64,000 nt of DNA from Thiosocius sp942490985. GTDB taxonomy: Bacteria > Pseudomonadota > Gammaproteobacteria > Chromatiales > Chromatiaceae. Position 1 is the first letter of the stretch; every line of letters begins with the position of its first letter. Below the pieces are notes generated by a model. It did not search any database. It was not told where the DNA came from and saw nothing but the letters and a program-made list of their open reading frames with translations. Shown here in pieces: positions 9,476-18,201 of this stretch. The stretch lies in assembly GCA_942490985.1 (NCBI GenBank), contig CALNYW010000001.1, positions 62,001 through 126,000 on the forward strand, given 5' to 3'. The position numbers and the translations under genes were made by a program.

Positions 9476-9664
9476 ATGACCGCCATCGCAAAATGTGAAA
9501 TCGACGAGACCCCAACCGAGTGTCTTGAATCAGCGCCGATGCCCTTTGATCTCGGCGACCTGGATGAGTTGTACGATGATATCGCCGAGATCATCAACGA
9601 AAACTTTATCCTCGAGGTCGAGGCGAGCAGGAGTCTGGCCGGTAAGGACCGCGACTGCCGGTAA
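9476..9664 (+). CDS. Small acidic protein of unknown function (62 aa)
   Basis: ATG 9476 has CCGGAG with 6 nt spacing, an excellent ribosome site in a 138-nt gap divergent from the Crp/Fnr gene. The product is very acidic, with a run FDLGDLDELYDDIAEIINEN likely to form an amphipathic helix, three cysteines (residues 7, 16 and 61) and no signal peptide or membrane segment. I do not recognise a family. Its position between a Crp/Fnr regulator and a SulP-cNMP transporter suggests a partner or regulator of one of them, but it might also be a DNA-mimic or peptide precursor. The gene is plausible rather than proven. Confidence 0.55.
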   Translation: MTAIAKCEIDETPTECLESAPMPFDLGDLDELYDDIAEIINENFILEVEASRSLAGKDRDCR

Positions 9665-9702
9665 TCGCCGCAGGGTGCGGACCAGCTCAACCGCCCCGCC
9701 GG

Positions 9703-11883
9703 CTACTGGATCACCGTCTCGAACGTCTGGGTAATGTGTAACAGGCGTTCGGCGAGCATTTCTGCCATGAACTGATGCAAGGCCGCGGCAAACTCGGGCC
9801 GTTCGGTCTCCATCCGTGCCAGGCCCTCGCGTGACAGCCGAAAGGCCGTACCGGGCTGGTCAGCGATGACCGAGGCCGATCGCAACGAACCGATGTAGAA
9901 ACCGATCTCGCCGATTATCGTGCCGGCGCCAGTGCGCCGCAGCCGGGTCCGTTCCCCGTTCGACGATTCGAGGTACACGGACACCTCGCCGGTCTCCAGG
10001 AAGAGGACGTCGCTGGGATCATCCCCCTGCCGAACCAAGACGCAGCCTTTGGGAAACTCGATTTCCTCCAGATAGGTCGAGAAGGCCTTCTGGTCGTGTG
10101 GGTCGGGGAACAGCGCCTCCAGTCTTGCGAGGATGCTCGGCGACGCGCGTGTTTGATCGCGCTGCAGGGGTTTGAGCAACTGGTCCTCGCACCATTCCAG
10201 GCCGTGATCCAGATCTGCGAAGATCTGAACTCCCGGATCACCTTCGTCCAACTGCAGGTGTGCCTGCAGGTCGTTCGGCAGACCGGTAAGGATCAGTTCG
10301 AATTGCTGCTTCACTGCGGTCTGTTGCAGCCGCCTGAAGGCGTAGCGCGCCGATGAGTCGATGCCACTGACATGACCAAAGTCGACCAGCACAAACTGAA
10401 CGCGCTCTTCCTTTGGCCGCATTGCCTGTTCACGCACCCGCGCCGACAGGTGTGTCGCGGTGCCAAAGAACAGATAGCCGCGCAGCTTCAGCACATACAG
10501 GCGGCGTCCATGTTCCCGCAGGTAGCGTTCGTCATCGTAGTTTCGCTCGACGGTGCTGTGAATCTGGTCACCGAACAGTTCATGGCGGATCACACTGGTC
10601 TTGCTGTAGTTCAGGACGAAAAGCAGCAGCGCGGCGAGCAGACCGGCGAGGACGCCCTCGATGAAGCCGACCCCGGCAATTACCAGCAAGATCAGCGGAA
10701 TGACGAGGTACTCGCCGCGCGGCAGCTTGTTCCAGGTCGCGAAAACCCAGCGGCCGATGAAAGAAAGACCGAGAAACAGCAACAGACCACCCAGCAGCGG
10801 GCGTGGCAGGTAGCCGATCAGCTCGGCACCAAAGAATAGCGCGACGGCGGCGGTCGCGGCCGCGACGATGCCGATCAGACGGGTGCGGCCGCCGAGATGG
10901 ACGACCAGGCTCGAGACGCTCAGGGAATGGAAGCCGACCAGACCTGCCCCGGCGCCTGCGACCAGGTTGGCCAGGCCGACCACGCGAAGCTCCCGATTCA
11001 CATCGACATCCTCGCCGGTCAGCAACTCCAGTGCGCTGCCGGTCAACAGGATCGACAGCGAACTGATTACGAGGATGGTGCCGATGGTGCTCCATTGCTC
11101 GAATAACGTCGCCCAGGTTCTCGCCTCCAGCAGCCGCGGGATCGTCGAGACGAGCGCATCGATCTGCCCGTCTTGCAGGGACCCGAGCAACAGGCCGCGC
11201 TGCTCGAGCTCGGGCAGCCCGAAGCCATTGATCGACGCCCAGGTGAAGAACGCGATGGTCGACAGCAGCAGCACGCTCGGCAGCGCAACCGCGTAGCTGG
11301 TCATCCGCGCGACCAGGGCCACCGCGCCCGCAATCGCCAAACCCGGCAGCCAATACGGCAGTTGATCAGGATCGATCAGTCGCGGGATATCGGCAGGCGA
11401 GATCAGTTCGAGCCCGGTCATGACGCGCAGTCCACCCATCAACAGCAGCCAGCCGGTGCCGGCAAAGAAACCGGCGAGAACCGAATACGGAACGAAACGC
11501 ATCAGCCCCCCGGCGCGGGCGACGCCGAGCCCAAACAGGAACAGGCCGGTGATGACGGTTGTCAGGATGAGCGCTGCATAGGCGAGTGCGAACACCTCAT
11601 CCGGCAGCATACCGGCCGGCACGCCTGCGACGATGCCCGAGACCATAATAGCCAGCAGCGGTGCGGTGCGGTCCTGCGGGATCGCAATCGCAATACCGCA
11701 GGAACCGCGCAGCGACACGATCAGGCCGACCACTACGGCCGTGACCAGTGCACTGCTGACCCCGTGGCCCAGATAGGCAGACATGGCGCCTGTGAAAATC
11801 ATCGCCGCCAAAGAGACGGAGGCGATGACCGTGATAATACCGGCCAGGGTGCCGGCAAAAAGGGTCTTCAGCAGCGCTGTCAC
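9703..11883 (-). CDS. SulP-family anion transporter with STAS and cyclic-nucleotide-binding domains
   Basis: 726 residues from GTG 11883 (GGAG 8 nt upstream). Residues of about 1-430 form the multi-helix SulP membrane domain, starting in the membrane almost at once (LFAGTLAGIITVIASVSLAA). A STAS domain occupies about 450-570 with the conserved loop VDFGHVSGIDSSA. A Crp-like cNMP domain fills about 590-710 with cassette IIGEIGFYIGSLRSASV, again with GE and R-S-A retained. SulP proteins move sulfate, bicarbonate or related anions; the substrate cannot be told here. The C-terminal fusion suggests gating by a cyclic nucleotide. It is divergent from the MMPL-cNMP gene at 12291. Confidence 0.9.
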   Translation of the reverse strand: MTALLKTLFAGTLAGIITVIASVSLAAMIFTGAMSAYLGHGVSSALVTAVVVGLIVSLRGSCGIAIAIPQDRTAPLLAIMVSGIVAGVPAGMLPDEVFALAYAALILTTVITGLFLFGLGVARAGGLMRFVPYSVLAGFFAGTGWLLLMGGLRVMTGLELISPADIPRLIDPDQLPYWLPGLAIAGAVALVARMTSYAVALPSVLLLSTIAFFTWASINGFGLPELEQRGLLLGSLQDGQIDALVSTIPRLLEARTWATLFEQWSTIGTILVISSLSILLTGSALELLTGEDVDVNRELRVVGLANLVAGAGAGLVGFHSLSVSSLVVHLGGRTRLIGIVAAATAAVALFFGAELIGYLPRPLLGGLLLFLGLSFIGRWVFATWNKLPRGEYLVIPLILLVIAGVGFIEGVLAGLLAALLLFVLNYSKTSVIRHELFGDQIHSTVERNYDDERYLREHGRRLYVLKLRGYLFFGTATHLSARVREQAMRPKEERVQFVLVDFGHVSGIDSSARYAFRRLQQTAVKQQFELILTGLPNDLQAHLQLDEGDPGVQIFADLDHGLEWCEDQLLKPLQRDQTRASPSILARLEALFPDPHDQKAFSTYLEEIEFPKGCVLVRQGDDPSDVLFLETGEVSVYLESSNGERTRLRRTGAGTIIGEIGFYIGSLRSASVIADQPGTAFRLSREGLARMETERPEFAAALHQFMAEMLAERLLHITQTFETVIQ

Positions 11884-12290
11884 CCTTGGGGCTCCGCCGG
11901 TGGAATCACGATGGCGTTCGGCATATCGATTTGATGGCGGTGTTCCGGGTTGTTGTTGCAGACCTGGGCCCGCGGGTTGGGCTTTCGAATGCGGGCGGAT
12001 TTTTCCGACATTCGCTTATTTGTTTTGTCGGCGATTCTACCGTTGTGAGACCGCCAAGCGCATAGTAGGCGGAAAACAGGGACAGACCCCGATATCCTGT
12101 TTTCTTGCTGCAGCGGGCGCCAAGGTCGGTCATGGCATTAGACTAGTACGACTTGCCGTTATCGGGAATTGTTACTCAGGAGCATGGAGGCGGTCTTGGA
12201 TATCCCCGCACTGATCTCACGACCACCTACCCCTGACGTTGCAGAAGGCAGCGGTATCGCGGCCGATCTGCCCAGCCACGGGCGTCCCTT
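11884..12290. other. Divergent intergenic region upstream of SulP-cNMP and MMPL-cNMP genes
   Basis: About 400 nt between two divergent transporter genes. It holds a perfect 9-bp inverted repeat (12072-12104) and, nearest the plus-strand gene, a possible 36-codon leader ORF (12184-12294). Longer ORFs crossing it have no recognisable product. No clear sigma70 promoter was found, although transcription must start here in both directions. Confidence 0.5.
12072..12104. repeat. REP-like palindrome (9-bp perfect inverted repeat)
   Basis: GAAAACAGG at 12072-12080 pairs exactly with CCTGTTTTC at 12096-12104 across a 15-nt loop containing GACAGACCCC. GGGACAGACC-type palindromes resemble the REP-like elements associated with RAYT transposases in gammaproteobacteria. 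Only one copy was seen in this window and no RAYT gene, so the assignment is tentative. It has no T-tract and lies in a divergent region, which argues against a terminator. Confidence 0.4.
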
Positions 12291-12294
12291 GTGA
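12184..12294 (+). CDS. Possible leader ORF coupled to the MMPL-cNMP gene
   Basis: ATG 12184 opens 36 codons (MEAVLDIPALISRPP...) whose TGA at 12292-12294 overlaps the GTG start of the next gene as GTGA. The downstream GTG has no visible ribosome site of its own, which is what one expects if ribosomes arrive by coupling. Against it: the only GGAG is one base from the ATG, and the peptide has no known family. Confidence 0.3.
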   Translation: MEAVLDIPALISRPPTPDVAEGSGIAADLPSHGRPL

Positions 12295-15020
12295 GTCGGC
12301 TCATCAACTTCGCTGCCGGCCACCCCTGGCTGGTCCTGATCGCGGTGGTTCTGTGCTCCGTGCTGTTTGCGACCCAGTTCGACGCACTGCGTATCGTCGT
12401 GTCGGCCGAGAGTATGGTCGAGAAGGGCACGCCGGCCTGGGACTATCTGGTGTCGACCGAGGAGACCTTTGGGTCTGAAGACACGGCGATCGTGGTGCTG
12501 CGCGATCCGGCGATCTTCGACCACGAAAAGCTGCTCCAGGCCCGATATGCCCTGCGGGCGATCGAACAGCTGCCGAATGTGACCGGCACGTCGAGCCTGT
12601 TTGATGCCAAGAACCTCAAAAACGTCGACGACACGATCTACGTCAAGCCCTACCTCGAGACGCTGCCGGAGACGCCGGCAGCGGTCGCGCGGATCAAGGC
12701 GGAGGCCACGCGTAATCCGCTCATGCTCGGCAACCTGATCTCCGCCGATGGCCAGACGATGGCGATCAATGTCTTCTTCGATCGCCCGGCCGGCGATGCC
12801 GATTTCGATCGCAGGATAACCGAGTCGATCGAGCAGGCGATTGCACCGCTGCGTGAGCACATCGACACGGTCTACCAGGTCGGGCTCGGTGCGATGCGCA
12901 GCGATCTCACCGCGAAGATCCGGGCCGACCAACGGGTCTTTCTACCACTGTCGGTGCTGGTGCTGCTGTTGACGCTCGTGCTGACGCTGCGCCGGGCGAC
13001 TGCAGCGCTGATGCCACTGGCCACGGCGGCGATCAGCGTCGTCTGGACCCTGGGCTTCATGGCCTGGGCCGGCATACCCGTGAACATCATGACGTCGATC
13101 GTGCCGGCGCTGGTGATCATCATCGGCTCGACCGAAGACATCCACCTGCTCGCCGAGTACGCCGCCGGCGTGCGCGATCGCCTCGACCGGCGCGCGGCGA
13201 TCGGGCGCATGGGCGAAAATATGGGCGTCGCGGTCCTGCTGACCTTCGTGACGACCTATGTCGGCTTTTTGTCGATCGCGTTGAACGACATCCAGCTCCT
13301 CTATCAATTCGGTCTGGCCGCGTCGACCGGGCTGTTGTTCAACTTCGTCATAACGATTCTGCTGGTCCCGGTGATGCTGCGCCTGTTCGGTCATCGGCAC
13401 AGTCGACCGATCGGGCGGGGGACCGCCAGCTATTGGTTCCAGACCGTGGCGGTCGGTGTGCTGAATGTGGTGCTGCGTCATCGACTGGTCGTGCTGGTGA
13501 CTGCCGGGGTGATCGCGGCCGGCGCGATCGCCGCCGCTACCCAGCTGCGGGTCAACAATAACCTGCTCGACTACCTGGATCCGGCGTCTGAGTTGCGCGC
13601 CAACGTCGAACGCATCCACGACGAACTCTCAGGCGTGCATGGGTTCTCGATCGTCGTCGACGGGGGCATCGACAACACCTTTCTGCAGGTGAAGTACCTC
13701 GAGGAGGTGCAGAAGATCCAGGGTTTTGTCGACGAGATGACCGAGTTCGATCGCTCCTTCTCGTTCGCGAACTTCGTTGCGTTGGTCAACAGTGTGATGG
13801 AGGGCGGAGCGGAGGACGAGGCGCTGTGGCTGCCGGAGTCGGACGACCAGGTGCGCGAATACATGCTGTTCATCCGCCACCGCGACGTGGCCAGTTTCGT
13901 CTCGGACCGCTACGACCGGGCCCGGATCCTGGTCCGTCACAACATCAGTGCGTCAAACGACCTCAATCGGGCGATCGAGAAGCTGCGGGCCTACATCGAC
14001 GCGAACATCGATCCGGCACTGAAGATCGAGGTGACGGGCAAGTCAGTCCTCTCGAACAAGGCCGTCGAGGAGATGGCTCGGGGCCAGTTGCAATCACTGC
14101 TACTGGTCGGTGGCGTGATCGTCGCGCTGGTCTCGATGCTGTTCGTCAGCCTGCGCGCTGGTTTCATCGCGCTGCTGCCGAACCTGTTCCCGGTCGCGAT
14201 CCTGTTTGCGGTGATGGCGCTGGCCGGGATCCCGCTGAATGCCGGCACCAGCATGGTCGCGGCGATCGCGCTCGGCATCTGTGTCGACGACACCATGCAC
14301 GTGATGTCGCGCTTTCACGAGGAACTAAAGCGTCACGATAGCCGGTCCGCGGCGTTAGAGGCGATGATCCGTGCCGAGGCCGTGCCGATATTCGCGACGT
14401 CGCTGGCGCTGGCGGCCGGCTTTGCGGTCTTTGCGACCTCGAGTTTTCAGCCGGTCGTGCATTTTGGTCTGCTCAGCGCGATGGTGATCCTGCTGGCGCT
14501 GGTCGCGACCTTCGTGCTGACGCCTCTGCTGCTCGGATCCAGCGAACTGCTGACGGTCTGGGATCTGTTGTCATATCGCATCCAGAAGGAGGCCCTGCAG
14601 CAGTCGCCATTGTTCCAGGGCATGTATGTCTGGCAGATCAAGAAGATCCTGCTGGCCAGCGAGGTACGCCGTTATGCGCCCGGTGAGCGCATCATCGCCG
14701 AGGGTGACAAGGGCACCGAGATGTACGTGGTGCTCGAAGGCTGTGTCGAGGCACAGCAACAGCGCGACGACGAGGTGCGACACCTGCGGGAGATGTGTGT
14801 CGGCGAGTTATTCGGCGAGGTCGGTCCGCTGTCAGGCACCCAACGCACCGCAGACGTCGTGGCAACGTCGGCGACCCAGATCCTGGTGCTGAGCTGGGGG
14901 CGCATCGACCGGCTGACCCGGCGCTTCCCCATCCTCGCCTTCAAGCTGTTTCGCAACCTGACCTGGATCATCGGCCGGCGTCTGCGTCAGACCACCGAGT
15001 ACAAAAGCGACGAGACTTAG
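12291..15020 (+). CDS. MMPL/RND-family transporter with C-terminal cyclic-nucleotide-binding domain
   Basis: 909 residues. The architecture is a classic MMPL/RND duplication: a first helix (residues 12-27), a large periplasmic loop, a helix bundle with MTSIVPALVIIIGSTEDIH, a second such half (helix near 400, loop, then LNAGTSMVAAIALGICVDDTMH), and from about residue 765 to the end a soluble Crp-like domain. That domain's cassette is LFGEVGPLSGTQRTADV, keeping GE and R-T-A. Acidic residues in the membrane repeats (STEDIH, VDDTMH) suit proton coupling. The family exports lipids, hopanoids or other hydrophobic molecules; the substrate is unknown. No HlyD partner lies next to it. The start is GTG with no clear ribosome site, but it begins right before the first helix. 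Confidence 0.9.
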   Translation: MSRLINFAAGHPWLVLIAVVLCSVLFATQFDALRIVVSAESMVEKGTPAWDYLVSTEETFGSEDTAIVVLRDPAIFDHEKLLQARYALRAIEQLPNVTGTSSLFDAKNLKNVDDTIYVKPYLETLPETPAAVARIKAEATRNPLMLGNLISADGQTMAINVFFDRPAGDADFDRRITESIEQAIAPLREHIDTVYQVGLGAMRSDLTAKIRADQRVFLPLSVLVLLLTLVLTLRRATAALMPLATAAISVVWTLGFMAWAGIPVNIMTSIVPALVIIIGSTEDIHLLAEYAAGVRDRLDRRAAIGRMGENMGVAVLLTFVTTYVGFLSIALNDIQLLYQFGLAASTGLLFNFVITILLVPVMLRLFGHRHSRPIGRGTASYWFQTVAVGVLNVVLRHRLVVLVTAGVIAAGAIAAATQLRVNNNLLDYLDPASELRANVERIHDELSGVHGFSIVVDGGIDNTFLQVKYLEEVQKIQGFVDEMTEFDRSFSFANFVALVNSVMEGGAEDEALWLPESDDQVREYMLFIRHRDVASFVSDRYDRARILVRHNISASNDLNRAIEKLRAYIDANIDPALKIEVTGKSVLSNKAVEEMARGQLQSLLLVGGVIVALVSMLFVSLRAGFIALLPNLFPVAILFAVMALAGIPLNAGTSMVAAIALGICVDDTMHVMSRFHEELKRHDSRSAALEAMIRAEAVPIFATSLALAAGFAVFATSSFQPVVHFGLLSAMVILLALVATFVLTPLLLGSSELLTVWDLLSYRIQKEALQQSPLFQGMYVWQIKKILLASEVRRYAPGERIIAEGDKGTEMYVVLEGCVEAQQQRDDEVRHLREMCVGELFGEVGPLSGTQRTADVVATSATQILVLSWGRIDRLTRRFPILAFKLFRNLTWIIGRRLRQTTEYKSDET

Positions 15021-15062
15021 CATTCCGACAGACTTGCTAACGACCGGGCTGCGCGGTCATCG

Positions 15063-15086
15063 CGAGACCTGCCGCGGTGGGTCTCG
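15063..15086. terminator. Possible bidirectional hairpin terminator
   Basis: CGAGACC (15063-15069) pairs with GGTCTCG (15080-15086) across a 10-nt loop in the short gap between two convergent genes. There is no T-tract, so factor-independent termination is uncertain. Confidence 0.3.
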
Positions 15087-15115
15087 GCGTCTGCAGCGCT
15101 GCTCCGGTCGGGCGA

Positions 15116-16066
15116 TCAGTCTATCCAACCCCGTTCGCGGTAATAACGTTCGGCACCGCTGTGCAACGGAGCGGCGAGCCCGTCGCTAACCATCGTTTTC
15201 GGGTCGAGATCGCGGAATGCGAGATGCATGCGCTTGAACCGGTCGAAGTCTTCGAACAGCGTTTTCACAACACGGTAAATCAGCTCATCGTCTGTGTCGG
15301 AGGATGCAATGGCCGTTGCCAGCGTGCCAAAAGTTTTCACCGGCTGGCTGACACCTGGGTAGACGCCTGTTGGAATAGACGTTGTTGTATAGAAAGGATT
15401 GTCGGACACGAGGCGATCGATCTCCGGGCCGGATACCTCAACGAGCTTGGCGTCGCACAACGCGATCGCTTTGGCGATCGACGGGTTGGGATGCCCGACC
15501 GTGTAGACCATTGCCTGAACGCGGTCGTGGCACAAGGCCAATGTTTGCTGCGAGGCCGGCAGTTCGGACATGAGCTGAAAGTCGTCCGCAGTCCAGCCCT
15601 TGGCCCGCATCACCACCTCCATCGTTTCCCGATGACCCGATCCGGTGTTGCCGACATTGATGCGTCGCCCGGGCAGATCATCGAGACTGGCAATGCCGGC
15701 ATCGCGGCGTGCGACCAAATTGAAGGGTTCCACATACAGCGAAAAAAGCGCGCGCAGGTTGTCATGTGGCGTATCGACAAACTGATAGGGTCCACTCCGA
15801 TTGACGGCATGGAACTGTATATCTGACTGAACGATGCCGATCTCGAGCGAACCACCGGTCACGTTCGCCAGGTTCGAGACCGAACCCGCCGTTTCCAAAG
15901 GCGTGCATGTAACGCCCTCGACGTTGCGGTTCAGCAGATGACAGATGGCGCGCCCTACCTGAAAGTAGACCCCGGCTTTGCTTCCGGTCCCAATGAGGAT
16001 GTCTTCGGCATGGCTGGGAAAGGCGAGCAGAAGTAGTACCGATATCACCGGGATGCTGGCTCTCAT
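15116..16066 (-). CDS. TAXI-family TRAP transporter solute-binding protein
   Basis: 316 residues. The ATG at 16066 has a near-perfect AAGGAGGA 5 nt upstream, although the frame is open further up. A signal peptide ends FPSHA, and the mature protein begins EDILIGTGSKAGVYFQVGRAIC, the usual TAXI opening. Later segments typical of the family are ETAGSVSNLANVTGGSLEIGIVQSD and VGNTGSGHRETME. TAXI proteins bind carboxylates such as glutamate or glutarate for a TRAP permease. No DctM/DctQ permease gene lies within the window next to it, so it is an orphan here. The last gene before it on this strand is an unrelated membrane protein about 350 nt away. Confidence 0.88.
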   Translation of the reverse strand: MRASIPVISVLLLLAFPSHAEDILIGTGSKAGVYFQVGRAICHLLNRNVEGVTCTPLETAGSVSNLANVTGGSLEIGIVQSDIQFHAVNRSGPYQFVDTPHDNLRALFSLYVEPFNLVARRDAGIASLDDLPGRRINVGNTGSGHRETMEVVMRAKGWTADDFQLMSELPASQQTLALCHDRVQAMVYTVGHPNPSIAKAIALCDAKLVEVSGPEIDRLVSDNPFYTTTSIPTGVYPGVSQPVKTFGTLATAIASSDTDDELIYRVVKTLFEDFDRFKRMHLAFRDLDPKTMVSDGLAAPLHSGAERYYRERGWID

Positions 16067-16418
16067 GACTTCCTCCTTCCGAATAGACATTGATTGTGAC
16101 ATTTTGCCGGGACAGACAGCACCTTCATCACAAACGCCGCTGGCGCCACGTCTCGTTTCGGCCACGTTGACCGAGCCTACTGATATTTTAGGTGCTCGCA
16201 GATGCATAGTGGCGTCGATCTTGGCAGACGGACGGCCAAATTCGGCCGAAATCCTTGATGTGACCATTGGTCAGCTGAATTTTTGATAGATTTTCGCTAA
16301 CGCGCGGCATGGAAAGTGGAGGTCGGCGACATTTTCGGCGGGCTGCCTGAGTGACGCATTGGTACAAAGTTGAGACTTGCATCGACATGCTCGCACCGCG
16401 CCCCAAGGCATATGCTGT
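16067..16418. other. Gene-free stretch upstream of the TAXI gene
   Basis: About 350 nt between the TAXI start and the stop of the membrane protein gene on the same strand. It must contain the TAXI promoter. I see only a 10-bp palindrome (TTCGGCCGAA near 16240) and no convincing promoter, RNA or gene. Confidence 0.4.
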
Positions 16419-16901
16419 CTAAGCAAGACTTCGATGGAACCTCGTGACCAGTTCTTCGGCGCTCAGCATGGCGACGATCACGACGATGAAAGCAACGACC
16501 CCGTGTAACGGCCCGCCGAAATGCAACGCATCGCCCAACAACATATCGACGGCACCCAGCATGACGAACTTGGACCCGAACAGGATCAGCCAAGCCGTGA
16601 ATAGTCGCAGGGCAGACCAGCCTGCGCCCTGCCGGTTATCGAACAGGCGAGCCACGGCATGCTCGAGCATCAGCGTCGCCTGCAGCAATACCTGCAGTAG
16701 CACCGCCGCAATCAGCGAGGTGCTGAAACTGTCGAGTTCAACCAACCCCCAGAATTCTGCCAACAGGTTCAACACCACCAAGTCCATCAGGATGGCCATG
16801 AAGTAGCGTGCAAACAGCCGCTGACGTGTACTCGGTATTTCGGCAGTTGCGGCAACGATGTGGTGATGCGGTTTGATGACAGTCTCCGGCGAAAAAGTCA
16901 T
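16419..16901 (-). CDS. Small integral membrane protein of unknown function
   Basis: About 160 residues from ATG 16901; an earlier ATG at 16970 would add 23 residues, and neither start has a good ribosome site. After a polar N-terminus (IKPHHHIVAATAEIPS) there are four predicted membrane segments: FMAILMDLVVLNLLAEFWG, LIAAVLLQVLLQATLML, FTAWLILFGSKFVMLGAV and HGVVAFIVVIVAMLSA. The C-terminus is a short charged tail. I do not recognise the family. It is divergent from the AI-2E transporter gene. Confidence 0.65.
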   Translation of the reverse strand: MTFSPETVIKPHHHIVAATAEIPSTRQRLFARYFMAILMDLVVLNLLAEFWGLVELDSFSTSLIAAVLLQVLLQATLMLEHAVARLFDNRQGAGWSALRLFTAWLILFGSKFVMLGAVDMLLGDALHFGGPLHGVVAFIVVIVAMLSAEELVTRFHRSLA

Positions 16902-17049
16902 AAGGCAGTTTGGCACTGATAGGCCGCCATGGCGTTTGAGGGCATAATGCCTGTCGCAAAACCCAATCATCGTCGTGTTGTTGTGCGTGCCGCTCAGCGG
17001 ATGTCCGCATGCCAGCGCTCAACCAAGTAACGAGAAAGAGGGCTACCGG

Positions 17050-18165
17050 GTGGATTCCGATACCAAACAGCAAGAAAAGATGTATTCGGACGCCATGGGG
17101 TCGGCGTTGCTGCGGTTTGCGCTGATTGCGTTCGTTTTGTATGCCTGTCTGTATGTCTTCGCGCCATTTCTGCCGATCATGCTCTGGGCTTTGGTCCTCG
17201 CGGTCGCGCTTTACCCGCTGCAGGCACGTATTGAGCGCTGGGTTGGCGGAACGCCGGGGCGGGGCGCGACCGTGCTCGTTTTGCTTGGGCTGTTGTTGAT
17301 TGGTGTGCCGACGGTGATGCTCGGCACTTCCTTCGCCGAGCACATCTTCAGCGTCGTGAACACGTTCGCCGAGGGCAGGGTCACTGTTCCGCCACCGCCA
17401 GCCGCCGTTGCCGAATGGCCTCTGATTGGCGGCAATCTCTACGCAGCCTGGCAGTCGGCCGCGACCGATCTGCCGGCGTTCCTGCAGACCCTGCAGCCGC
17501 AGCTCGCGAACACGACGAAGTGGCTGCTGGGTGTCGCTGCCAGCACCGCCGGTGGCGTGTTCTTGCTACTCGGCGCACTGATCGTCGCGGGCATCATGCT
17601 TGCTTACGCAGCACCGGGTAGTCGCGCCATGGGTCGAATATTCAATCGACTCGCGGGTAAGGCCAGCGGGCCCCGGCTGCAGGCCCTGACCACGGCGACG
17701 ATCCGGTCGGTCGCGACCGGGGTCATCGGTGTCGCCTTCATCCAGGCGCTGATACTCGGGGTCATCTTTATATTTGCCGGTGTGCCGGCAGCGGGCGTCC
17801 TGGCGATGGTGACGCTGATGCTCGGGATTCTGCAGCTGCCGGCGCTGTTGATATCGTTGCCGGTCATTGCCTATCTGTGGTTTGGTGCCGATGCCTCCGT
17901 TGTCCACAGTTCGATCTTTACCGTGCTGCTGATCATCGGCGGGTTTGCCGACAACGTGCTGAAACCGCTGTTGCTCGGCCGCGGTGTCGATGCGCCGATG
18001 CCAGTGATCCTCTTGGGTGCACTTGGCGGCATGGTCTCTGGTGGGATCCTCGGTATGTTTATCGGCGCGGCATTCCTTGCCGCCGGTTACCAGGTCTTCA
18101 TGGAATGGGTAGACGAACAAGGCGAAGAAGTGCCTGAAGGATCACAGCCCGCCTCGACGTCCTGA
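17050..18165 (+). CDS. AI-2E-family (PerM/TqsA-like) transporter
   Basis: 371 residues from GTG 17050, which has AAGAGGG 7 nt upstream; the frame continues upstream but without a better start. The membrane protein opens with a helix pair at about 20-60 (LRFALIAFVLYACLYVFAPF), has a soluble middle part, then helices with the conserved VATGVIGVAFIQALILGVIF and FADNVLKPLLLGRGVDAPMPVILLG. Members export small signals or act as sodium/proton antiporters; the substrate is not inferable. First gene of a plus-strand run: the efflux outer-membrane factor starts 36 nt downstream, so they are likely co-transcribed. Confidence 0.9.
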   Translation: MDSDTKQQEKMYSDAMGSALLRFALIAFVLYACLYVFAPFLPIMLWALVLAVALYPLQARIERWVGGTPGRGATVLVLLGLLLIGVPTVMLGTSFAEHIFSVVNTFAEGRVTVPPPPAAVAEWPLIGGNLYAAWQSAATDLPAFLQTLQPQLANTTKWLLGVAASTAGGVFLLLGALIVAGIMLAYAAPGSRAMGRIFNRLAGKASGPRLQALTTATIRSVATGVIGVAFIQALILGVIFIFAGVPAAGVLAMVTLMLGILQLPALLISLPVIAYLWFGADASVVHSSIFTVLLIIGGFADNVLKPLLLGRGVDAPMPVILLGALGGMVSGGILGMFIGAAFLAAGYQVFMEWVDEQGEEVPEGSQPASTS

Positions 18166-18201
18166 GCGGTGTTGCCTCTCCTGCGCCGTTTCCGGTGGCC
18201 C

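Noticed and set aside
10557..10572. CRP-like site TGTGA-N6-TCACC
   Set aside because: Lies in the coding sequence of the SulP gene, far from any start, so probably chance.
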